From contig MPCU01000010.1 of assembly GCA_001874305.1 (NCBI GenBank), positions 1 through 64,000 of the forward strand: a stretch of 64,000 bases of DNA, given 5' to 3'. The DNA comes from Bacteriovorax sp. MedPE-SWde (GTDB taxonomy: Bacteria; Bdellovibrionota; Bacteriovoracia; Bacteriovoracales; Bacteriovoracaceae). Of the stretch, positions 18,880 through 26,969 are shown in pieces (position 1 is the first letter of the stretch; the number at the start of each line of letters is the position of its first letter). Position numbers and translations under genes: made by a program. The notes under the pieces were generated by a model, which was not told the DNA's origin, searched no databases, and was given only the letters and a program-made list of their open reading frames with translations.

Positions 18880-19260
18880 CTATAGTTTAAAGTTTTCTAG
18901 GTTTGAAAATTCGTTATCGCCTTCACTAATTAGCTCTATTTCGTCCTCTTCTTGAGACGAGCTAAGTTTGTGTTCTTGATACTCCGCAGAGTTCCTTAGT
19001 TCCTTTAACTTCGCACTAGGCGCCTTTAGTACAAATAGGGTCCAGAATCCTGTTTCACAATTCACAGTTGATTTTATTTCAAAGTCTACTTTGTAAGTAG
19101 AAAAGAGATTTGCAATAAGATCCAGCTCTTTTTCTCTATAACCCTTACTTCTGATAGGTGGGTTAGGTATGAAGTAAGTGAAAAGCTCGGTTATTTTGTC
19201 TTGATCATTAGACTTTTTATTGAATAAAAACATCATGTTTCCTTTTATTGTAAACTTCAA
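18880..19260 (-). CDS. Hypothetical protein
   Basis: Uninterrupted ORF abutting the downstream lipoprotein gene on the same strand. Confidence 0.5.
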   Translation of the reverse strand: MKFTIKGNMMFLFNKKSNDQDKITELFTYFIPNPPIRSKGYREKELDLIANLFSTYKVDFEIKSTVNCETGFWTLFVLKAPSAKLKELRNSAEYQEHKLSSSQEEDEIELISEGDNEFSNLENFKL

Positions 19261-19345
19261 ACTTCGTTCTAAAGGTTGTGTGCTATTAGTATAATGGAAA
19301 AGATTACCTATTTAAAATAATTCTGCAATTTTTGAAAAATAAAGT

Positions 19346-19351
19346 TATAAT
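19346..19351 (+). promoter_or_regulatory. Putative -10 element for sRNA candidate
   Basis: TATAAT about 7 nt upstream of predicted 5' end; -35 is weak. Confidence 0.45.
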
Positions 19352-19357
19352 TTAATT

Positions 19358-19432
19358 GATCGACAGGATGTCGTCGCAAGAGTAGGCAGGATGCCGAAGA
19401 AACGGGCCTTATTGCAGTAGGGCCCGTTTTTT
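19358..19432 (+). ncRNA. CsrB/RsmZ-like CsrA-sequestering sRNA candidate
   Basis: Hairpin CGAC-AGGAT-GTCG (19361-19373), hairpin GGC-AGGAT-GCC (19385-19395), intrinsic terminator; both loops expose GGA within CAGGATG. Confidence 0.6.
19402..19432 (+). terminator. Intrinsic terminator of the sRNA candidate
   Basis: ACGGGCC-TTATTGCAGTAG-GGCCCGT followed by TTTTT. Confidence 0.85.
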
Positions 19433-20051
19433 ATTTATACAATTCAAAAAGCTTTAATTCTTCTTTTTTTATTCCTGGTGCTAATTTTATAATTTCAAAC
19501 TTTCCATTATCAATTTTAAAAACACCTTTATTTGTTACAACTTTATTTACTACAGAATGCCCTGTTAGAGGTAGGTCACACGTTTTAACAAGTTTAGATA
19601 CTCCGTCCTTAGATTCATGACCCATCATAATGATTACTTCTTTCGCTCCATTTACGAGGTCCATTGCACCACCCATTCCTGTAACTTTCTTACCAGGTAT
19701 CATCCAGTTTGCAAGACTTCCATCTGTATCAACTTGCATACCACCAAGGATGCAAAAATCAATATGGCCACCTCTTATCATTCCAAAACTTAAAGAGCTA
19801 TCAAAGAAGCTCGCTCCTTTAATTGTTGAAATTGTTTCTTTACCTGCATTAATTAAAGTAGGTGAGACTTCACTTTCACAGGGCCTCTGTCCCACTCCAA
19901 GTACTCCATTTTCAGAGTGAATCATATAGGTGTGATTCTCTGGAAGGACCTCACTTACAATTGTTGGTTGTCCAATACCTAGATTTATACTTGAGTTCTC
20001 TGGGATTAAGTTTAGAACTTCTTGTGCCATTTCATGTTTTGTCCAAGTCAT
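19431..20051 (-). CDS. scoB: 3-oxoacid CoA-transferase, subunit B
   Basis: LGIGQPTIVSEVLPE; SENGVLGVG; FCILGGMQVDTDGSLANWMIPGKKVTGMGGAMDLVNGAKEVIIMM. Confidence 0.88.
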   Translation of the reverse strand: MTWTKHEMAQEVLNLIPENSSINLGIGQPTIVSEVLPENHTYMIHSENGVLGVGQRPCESEVSPTLINAGKETISTIKGASFFDSSLSFGMIRGGHIDFCILGGMQVDTDGSLANWMIPGKKVTGMGGAMDLVNGAKEVIIMMGHESKDGVSKLVKTCDLPLTGHSVVNKVVTNKGVFKIDNGKFEIIKLAPGIKKEELKLFELYK

Positions 20052-20053
20052 AT

Positions 20054-20746
20054 TTATTCCTTAACCTTTTTAAATTCAATTGCATTTTCATAATTTGAAC
20101 CTTTATAGATTCGTTGGACAAAAATACCTGGTAGGTGAACATCTTCTGGTGCAATATCTCCAAGTTCTACTAGTTCTTCAACTTCTACAATTGTAACCTT
20201 TGCCGCCATGGCCATAAGGGGAGAGAAGTTTCGTGCAGTCTCTTTAAACCATAAGTTTCCATAGGGATCTGCTTTTTGTGCTTTTATTATTGCAAAGTCT
20301 GCATGAAGTGCAGTTTCTAATATACATGGACGATCAAATTCTTTTACTTCTTTACCTTCTGCGACAAGTGTTCCGTGACCAGTCGGTGTGTAGAAAGCAC
20401 GAATACCAAGGCCTGCAGCTCTTATTCTTTCACTAAAGGTTCCTTGGGGGACAAGTTCCACATCAATCTCTTTTGCAAATATTCTCTTTTCAAGATCTGG
20501 ATTTCCTCCAACGTACGAACAATACGCCTTGGTGATCATGTCTTTTACGAGTAGCTTTACGAGGCCTCTTCCTGAGTTTCCTATATTATTTGATATGAGT
20601 GTGAGATTTCGAATAGGCATCTCTGAAAGAGTATTTATACTATTTTCAGGGATACCACAAAGTCCGAATCCTCCACTCATAATTGTAGAGTCACTAATAA
20701 CGTCTCTCAGTGCTTCCTGAGAACTTTTGAATATTTTTGTAGTCAT
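20054..20746 (-). CDS. scoA: 3-oxoacid CoA-transferase, subunit A
   Basis: IMSGGFGLCGIPENSI; LVPQGTFSERIRAAGLGIRAFYTPTGHGT. Confidence 0.88.
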   Translation of the reverse strand: MTTKIFKSSQEALRDVISDSTIMSGGFGLCGIPENSINTLSEMPIRNLTLISNNIGNSGRGLVKLLVKDMITKAYCSYVGGNPDLEKRIFAKEIDVELVPQGTFSERIRAAGLGIRAFYTPTGHGTLVAEGKEVKEFDRPCILETALHADFAIIKAQKADPYGNLWFKETARNFSPLMAMAAKVTIVEVEELVELGDIAPEDVHLPGIFVQRIYKGSNYENAIEFKKVKE

Positions 20747-21933
20747 GATAGATCCTTAATAGCATCTTCCAATTTCTCTAAGGCCTTTTCTAGACGTTTA
20801 GGAGTTGTTGTCAAAATTGGAGTTAAAATTAATGCTCCATTTGAGGAGTTGATGTAGATGCCGTTTTTTATAAAGTAGTTCCAGTCTAGCTCAATCCCTT
20901 TCGTTTGAATTGCGGCCAGTAATCCGATCGCTCGAACCTCTACTATATTTTCTAGAGTGATTATTCTCTTAGAGAACTTAGATAGAACATCCTCAAGAGC
21001 TTTAAAATTCTGATTAAATTCCTGTGTGTGAATTAAGTCAATTATCGCAGAACATAACTTAAGTCCTACTGGATGAGCATAGTTTGTTAGCCCACAACTG
21101 AGTACGTTCTTATCAAAGTATTTTGAAATTTTCTCACTTGTATAGACTGCACCAAAAGGAAAGAGCCCTCCACTTATTCCTTTGGCCATACAGACTATGT
21201 CCGGGACAAGTTTATAGTTGTGAAAACCAAAATTACGGCCAGTTCTTGCAAAGCCACATACAACCTCATCAAGAATAAGTAGTATTTCATACTTTTTGCA
21301 TAGAGCTTGAATACCGTCATACCACTTTTGAGTAGGGATAATGACACCATTTCCACCTGTGATTGATTCTAGGCATAGTGCTGCAATTTTAGAAGAACCT
21401 ATTTTATTTATGAGTTCTTCAGTTTCTTCTAATGCATTTAAAGCATCTGGTTCAGGAATAAACTCTGTGAGAGCATCCATTGTAGGACTTCCGTCTCTGC
21501 GCCAATCTCCTGTGATGGATAGAGCACCAACAGTGGCCCCGTGATAGGACTTCTTTCTCGAAAGTATAATATCTTTGCCTGTATATTGTCGGGCAATCTT
21601 TAATGCATTCTCAATAGCTTCTGCACCTGAAACAGTGTAGAAAATCTTACCATTGTCTTCTAGTTCTAAAAAGTTAATGAGTTTCTTAGTTGTTTCTTGC
21701 TTTAGTGGATAAACTATTTTTGGGCCTGCAACAGGTAGATCATGGTACTGAGTTGTGATGACCTTAGTTAGGGTATCATTTCGAAGTCCAAAGCTTAAGT
21801 GATAGCTACAGCTGCTTAGGTCATATACTTCTTGATTATCTTTTAGGACATATGAGTCCTGAGTAGTAGTCTGGATCTCAAGTTGTGGCGCGTCCTCTTG
21901 TTTTGTCCAGGTGAAGTAGTATGGTTGATTCAT
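20743..21933 (-). CDS. Class III PLP-dependent aminotransferase
   Basis: VSGAEAIENALKIARQYTGKDIILSRKKSYHGAT; LILDEVVCGFARTGRNF; DIVCMAKGISGGLFPFGAV. Confidence 0.88.
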   Translation of the reverse strand: MNQPYYFTWTKQEDAPQLEIQTTTQDSYVLKDNQEVYDLSSCSYHLSFGLRNDTLTKVITTQYHDLPVAGPKIVYPLKQETTKKLINFLELEDNGKIFYTVSGAEAIENALKIARQYTGKDIILSRKKSYHGATVGALSITGDWRRDGSPTMDALTEFIPEPDALNALEETEELINKIGSSKIAALCLESITGGNGVIIPTQKWYDGIQALCKKYEILLILDEVVCGFARTGRNFGFHNYKLVPDIVCMAKGISGGLFPFGAVYTSEKISKYFDKNVLSCGLTNYAHPVGLKLCSAIIDLIHTQEFNQNFKALEDVLSKFSKRIITLENIVEVRAIGLLAAIQTKGIELDWNYFIKNGIYINSSNGALILTPILTTTPKRLEKALEKLEDAIKDLS

Positions 21934-23003
21934 AAGTCTCTCAATGAAAAGTCATATTCGACATAATTGTCGTCATATACCTTACAACCTCGCCAGAGAT
22001 GAAATATATCACTGTTATAGTCATAGACTGCACCGCCACAGGTCATCGAGGGATCTTGTGCTCCACTATCATAGTGAGAGCAGATTGATTTTGGATGTCC
22101 TTCGTGATCTTTTAGTAAGTCTGTAAACTGAATAGAGGTGGCAACCTGACTATATTTCTTATTAAGTATTTCAAAACGTGGAAAAGTTGTTGAACTAATA
22201 CTTGCTTGATCTTCAATTTTCTTTGTTTCTGGACCTAAGCAGTGGTTTGTATGAAAGATATTTTCATCAATATTCGAATCAAGAACCTTTTCAACAGTAC
22301 ATGGTGTTATTTCCCAGTGCTCTGCATTTGCTTCATCTGAGATGAGGTAATTATGACCCGAGGTAACAGGAGAGTTTTTAAGTGTTTCTCTCATGATATC
22401 TAGGCTTGTTGCATGTAGAGCTTTTCTAACAAGTACTGGCCATATAAGACCTATCTTTGCGTTTAATGTATTTATATTATTCACTCCAATAAATACTTTA
22501 TTAGAGTTAATCCCCATCATACCAACACAACCAACGAGGCTGAAAGAATAAGAGGCAAGAGTTGTTTCAGTTTTAGGTATCTTCATAACACAGACAAACC
22601 TCTTGGCCGAACTATGCATATCCCAAGTTTGACCAGACAAATTGATTGTGTCAGTTTTCTTATTAAGAGTAGAGCAGCCTTCATCAGATAATTGGATATC
22701 TCTAAAGTCAGTGTAGTTATTTAAAATGACAATATCTTCAATTGGAAGTTCTGCTCCCTGTGCGATCCCTTCTAGCTCCTCCGTTATTTTCGGAGCAAAG
22801 TCACGAGATACTTTTAATTGCTGAAGCGCGAGTTCCTTTAGCTGAGATGAGAGTGCGGGATTCTTTGCAAGCATTAGCTTCTTTCTAATACCCGCTAGTT
22901 CCTTTATCTCCTCTTTAAATTTTTTTCCATGAGATATTCCCCACTGGAGATGAGTTTCACCTTGCTTATATTCTATTAATGGGAAATTTAAATCTTTAGT
23001 CAC
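21930..23003 (-). CDS. C45-family autoproteolytic acyltransferase/hydrolase (Ntn fold, acyl-CoA:6-APA acyltransferase-like)
   Basis: DEGCSTLNKKTDTINLSGQTWDMHSSAK matches the G-C self-cleavage site and GQnWD motif. Confidence 0.8.
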   Translation of the reverse strand: MTKDLNFPLIEYKQGETHLQWGISHGKKFKEEIKELAGIRKKLMLAKNPALSSQLKELALQQLKVSRDFAPKITEELEGIAQGAELPIEDIVILNNYTDFRDIQLSDEGCSTLNKKTDTINLSGQTWDMHSSAKRFVCVMKIPKTETTLASYSFSLVGCVGMMGINSNKVFIGVNNINTLNAKIGLIWPVLVRKALHATSLDIMRETLKNSPVTSGHNYLISDEANAEHWEITPCTVEKVLDSNIDENIFHTNHCLGPETKKIEDQASISSTTFPRFEILNKKYSQVATSIQFTDLLKDHEGHPKSICSHYDSGAQDPSMTCGGAVYDYNSDIFHLWRGCKVYDDNYVEYDFSLRDL

Positions 23004-25944
23004 TTAATTGTCCAATTGTTGGAAAGAATGGTCCGTTTGAAGAATAGATTTGTTTATTCTTATAAGAGAGTGTCTTTATTGAATCTATTTTTCTAGTCTG
23101 TCGTTTGTTTTTCTTTACTTGAAGAAGATTAGTCGACTCTACATATTGAGCAAGTGATAGTGCGTCTCCATCCCAAGTCGATATCATCATGAGTGGTTTT
23201 TCAACAAAGATATCTTCTTTCATAAATGTCATTGCCGCTTGTCCTCCGAGATATGAAAAGAAAGCATCTGGAGTATAATCTTCATTTGATGACAACCAGT
23301 GGTTATCCTCTGAATGTCCTAAATAGGCATGAGATGTCTCGTTATAAACGATTTTAGTATTTGTTTTTTTTGCCAGTACTTTTAACTCCTTTAAAAACTC
23401 AAGAGGGACGTGACCATCAATCTTTTGCGGAGTTGGCTCAATATAAATGGCGATGATATCTTCTGCACTTAGATATTGATTGAGTTGTTGTAAAATGTCG
23501 GAATAATTCTTCTCTGTTGGATGATCTAAGAAAGTTACAGGGAAGTAAGTGTTTTCCTCCTGAGATAGAGATCTTGATAGAAAACTTCCATCTCCAAAGT
23601 AATGACCTCTAAATGATATGAACCTCTGTCGATTCTTATCTTCTGTATTGAAGTATATGGATTTTGCAATTTTATCAACACTCTCTGCTTGCCCACTGGC
23701 CGTATAGACGTGTCTAAGAGGTTTTGGTGCGGAATGAGCAACTGTTTGAATATTTTTTAGAAAAGATTCACTAACAAAATTTGAAAGACAAATCTTATTA
23801 ATCATTTTGTCGATATTCTCTTCAATAAAGTCTGGAGTAATTTCTGAGTCTTTTAATGGAGAGCTCAATACTCCTGAAATTTTAGATTCTATAGATTTCC
23901 ACTTTAAAGGTGAGCGATAAATAAATACATCTCTATATTCTTCATCGTCAGGGTAGTCTTCTTCAAGGTAGATTTCAGGTACACATCCTAATGAGACATT
24001 CACGCCAAACATAGCTCCTGCAAGCTTGTCTCTATTTCTTCCATAGATATAGTTAAGCTCCTGAGCAATACCAATGATCTCAAGAGTATATTTAAGGTAT
24101 TTTCCTAATCCTTTGCCCTGCTCAGAACTACAGATTGTTGTATCAACCATATATAGTGTTTTATCGTCATTAAAGTGGCGACATCTTCTAAGACCTCTTT
24201 CATTTGGAAAGAGTGACATTCTTCCAGCAAAAGAAATACCTATCATTTTGCTATTCTTATCCAGTAGAGCGAGTGCAATATTTGGTTGATTATCAATCAG
24301 CTTATCAAATTCTTTAATATCTGTTTGTCTTGTTGGCTCGTATATTTCTTTTTCAAGCTCAATAATATCTGATCTAAATGTTTTATAATTCTCTTTGTTA
24401 ATAACGACTAAAGAGAGGTCAAAGTTTGTTCTGAAAAAGTTTTGGGCGTAATCTACAACCTCTTCTTTCGTTGTCTTCTTTGATCTTGTTTGGATAATCT
24501 TACTATGCCAATCATATTCCCAGTCTATCTCAGTATCTTTTTTCTCAATAGGTGCAGGGGATCTGAGGTCTTTTTTAAGATAGATATGATCACAAAGATT
24601 TTCAATCATATCAAAGAGAAAATCTATGTCTTGTGTCTTATATGCAGTATTGAGTCTAAAACGCAGTGTTTGAGCTCCTGCTTGATAGAATAATAGTCCA
24701 GCTTTAAATCTGTTAGCAATAAACTTAGGTATATCTTCAGCATTATCAATTTCAAAAGCAAAGGCCATTCCAAATGCTCTTGGTTTAGATAATTGTTCAT
24801 AATTTTCAACAAGCTTACTCAATTTAGCTTGTACATATTCTTCTAGTTCTAAAATTACAGAATTCTTCTGATCAATAATTAGGCCATGATAGAAGCCCCT
24901 TAGGATTGATGCGAATTGATTTTCTTGATTGTGCCAAGGAAGTTGTTTATCTCCAATAACAAGACCCGTTTGTGATTTTTTTGCACAAGTTATGTAGTCT
25001 GGAGTTACAGAATTTCCACTACTGTCTGTAATATCAAATGTTCTGTGCCAAAAGAAGTCTCTGCCTAATCCAAAGCCTGTTTGAACTTCATCAAAAATCA
25101 GTGGGATATCATATGACTTTGCAAGTAAGAGTAGTGCCGTATTAAACCTATTCGTACAATATCTATCACCACCTTCACACTGCATCGGTTCAGTTATTAT
25201 TACAAAAATCTCTTTTGCTTCTAGTTGCTTCTTAACAAATAGTAATGACTCAATTTCTTTGTCGAGTTCATTATCATTTCCTTCAAACTTTTTAAGATCT
25301 TTTGAGAAATCTTCACTTTGTGGATCTTCCCAAATTTTTCTCCAACTATCTTTTACTTCCACCATAAAGTTAGAATGAGTAAGTGAAGGGAAGGGAGAAA
25401 ATACAGTTTCAAAGCCTTTTAGTTGGAAGGGTTCTCTCTTGGTTTGATTCCATGTAGAAAAGAGTGAAACCATAAATCTTCCATGAAAAGATCCTTCAAA
25501 GGCAAGTACCTTTTTAGCATTTGGATTTACACGATTTTGATATGCCATTCCCATTGCTGTTTCATTTGCTTCTGCACCTGAATTTACGAAGCATAGATCA
25601 ATATCTCTATTTGCTGTTTTCTTTTTTAAAAAGCCTTTAAATGCTTTGATTAGATCTTTTGCATCTTCAGTATCTTGATTGTTAGTCCATGACTCTTGAA
25701 AGTGTGGAACTCCAAAGAATGGAGTTGGATTAAACCCGAGTCCAAGTGTTGCTATCTGACTTGCGGCATCTTGAATATACCCGCATGAGTTTTCACCTTC
25801 AACTGCTAGGTAAGGCCCAAATGACTTTCTATGAAGTGATAGGAACGGTTTTTTTTCTGCTGGTATAAGTTCTTCTTTATAATAAGTAGCTAACTTATCC
25901 TGGGCATGAGTTGAGTGTTCTGTTTCTACAAAGTTAATTTTCAT
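22996..25944 (-). CDS. Fusion protein: class III aminotransferase + GNAT acetyltransferase + degenerate aminotransferase domain
   Basis: N-term FVNSGAEANETAMGMAYQNR, LIFDEVQTGFGLGRDFFW, YITCAKKSQTG; middle DTTICSSEQGKGLGKYLKYTLEIIG GNAT motif A; C-term VYTASGQAESVDKI...KIVYNETSHAY...SYLGGQAAMTF. Confidence 0.82.
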   Translation of the reverse strand: MKINFVETEHSTHAQDKLATYYKEELIPAEKKPFLSLHRKSFGPYLAVEGENSCGYIQDAASQIATLGLGFNPTPFFGVPHFQESWTNNQDTEDAKDLIKAFKGFLKKKTANRDIDLCFVNSGAEANETAMGMAYQNRVNPNAKKVLAFEGSFHGRFMVSLFSTWNQTKREPFQLKGFETVFSPFPSLTHSNFMVEVKDSWRKIWEDPQSEDFSKDLKKFEGNDNELDKEIESLLFVKKQLEAKEIFVIITEPMQCEGGDRYCTNRFNTALLLLAKSYDIPLIFDEVQTGFGLGRDFFWHRTFDITDSSGNSVTPDYITCAKKSQTGLVIGDKQLPWHNQENQFASILRGFYHGLIIDQKNSVILELEEYVQAKLSKLVENYEQLSKPRAFGMAFAFEIDNAEDIPKFIANRFKAGLLFYQAGAQTLRFRLNTAYKTQDIDFLFDMIENLCDHIYLKKDLRSPAPIEKKDTEIDWEYDWHSKIIQTRSKKTTKEEVVDYAQNFFRTNFDLSLVVINKENYKTFRSDIIELEKEIYEPTRQTDIKEFDKLIDNQPNIALALLDKNSKMIGISFAGRMSLFPNERGLRRCRHFNDDKTLYMVDTTICSSEQGKGLGKYLKYTLEIIGIAQELNYIYGRNRDKLAGAMFGVNVSLGCVPEIYLEEDYPDDEEYRDVFIYRSPLKWKSIESKISGVLSSPLKDSEITPDFIEENIDKMINKICLSNFVSESFLKNIQTVAHSAPKPLRHVYTASGQAESVDKIAKSIYFNTEDKNRQRFISFRGHYFGDGSFLSRSLSQEENTYFPVTFLDHPTEKNYSDILQQLNQYLSAEDIIAIYIEPTPQKIDGHVPLEFLKELKVLAKKTNTKIVYNETSHAYLGHSEDNHWLSSNEDYTPDAFFSYLGGQAAMTFMKEDIFVEKPLMMISTWDGDALSLAQYVESTNLLQVKKNKRQTRKIDSIKTLSYKNKQIYSSNGPFFPTIGQLSD

Positions 25945-25947
25945 ATT

Positions 25948-26940
25948 CTACCTTAAATCTTTTAAAATATTGTTCTTTAAAAATTCTTCAAACTTAAGAC
26001 CTGTTGCCTCAAGCATTTGTGGGAACATTGATATAGGAGTCATACCAGGGAAGGTATTGATTTCATTTAAGAATATTCCATCGTCAGATAAAAAGAAGTC
26101 AATTCTTGATAAGTGACGAAGCCCAATCGATTTAAACGACTTTAGTGCAATTGATTTCATTAAATCAATTTGCTCTTGTGTTACATTCTGTGCTTTTACT
26201 TCTGTGTCTGTATGTGACTTCTTAGAGTACTTTTCTTCGTAAGTATAGAAGCCGTCTGGGCATATTATTTCGCCTGGGTCTGAAGCCTTGATCTCTCCTT
26301 CTATTTCATAGACGGCCACTTCAAGCTCTCTTCCTTTAATTGTTCTTTCAATCAATACATTATCAGAATAGTTGAAAGCTTCTTTAATTTTAGGAATGAG
26401 GTCTTCTTTTATTTGGACATGAAAGCATCCAACTGATGAGCCTTGGTTTGCCGCTTTAACAAATACATCGTTAGCGTTTTTATCAAAGAAGTCGATATAT
26501 TCTTGTTCTATAAGTTCGTTATATTTATTCGCAAATATCCAAGGTGTATTTGGTATTTTTAAAGTATCAAACCAAAGTTTAGTTGTTACTTTGTTAAAAC
26601 AAATTGAGCTAGATTCTGGGCCAGGTCCAAAGTAGGGGATGTCGAGAGTTTGAAGAAAGCTTTGTATCTCTCCTGTCTCCCCTGGTGGCCCATGAATAAC
26701 TGGGATAACGTAGTCAATATAAGGTTGTTCTGTTGGTGTTTTTAGAATACGACCATTGAGAGAGGACTTTCGTCCTTCGCTTTCCCAGTGTCCTTCTTTT
26801 GTGATTTCGACAAGAATCGGGTTGAAAATGTCTATCTTCTTGAGACAGTCATAGACATATTTAGACGAAATTGCAGAGATTTCGTGCTCAGTTCCTCCGC
26901 CTCCGAAGAGTACGAGGATATTTTTCCTTTCCGTGGACAT
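25948..26940 (-). CDS. ddl: D-alanine--D-alanine ligase family ATP-grasp enzyme
   Basis: LFGGGGTEHEISAIS; IPVIHGPPGETGEIQ; FVKAANQGSSVGC; LSRIDFFLSDDGIFLNEINTFPGMTPISMFPQM. Confidence 0.85.
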   Translation of the reverse strand: MSTERKNILVLFGGGGTEHEISAISSKYVYDCLKKIDIFNPILVEITKEGHWESEGRKSSLNGRILKTPTEQPYIDYVIPVIHGPPGETGEIQSFLQTLDIPYFGPGPESSSICFNKVTTKLWFDTLKIPNTPWIFANKYNELIEQEYIDFFDKNANDVFVKAANQGSSVGCFHVQIKEDLIPKIKEAFNYSDNVLIERTIKGRELEVAVYEIEGEIKASDPGEIICPDGFYTYEEKYSKKSHTDTEVKAQNVTQEQIDLMKSIALKSFKSIGLRHLSRIDFFLSDDGIFLNEINTFPGMTPISMFPQMLEATGLKFEEFLKNNILKDLR

Positions 26941-26969
26941 ATATCCTTCCTTGAATGTAGGTGCCGAGC

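Noticed and set aside
19431-26940. Beta-lactam biosynthesis cluster (LAT-like transaminase plus penicillin-acyltransferase-like protein)
   Set aside because: No NRPS (ACV synthetase), IPNS or other required enzymes in the window; only family-level similarity.
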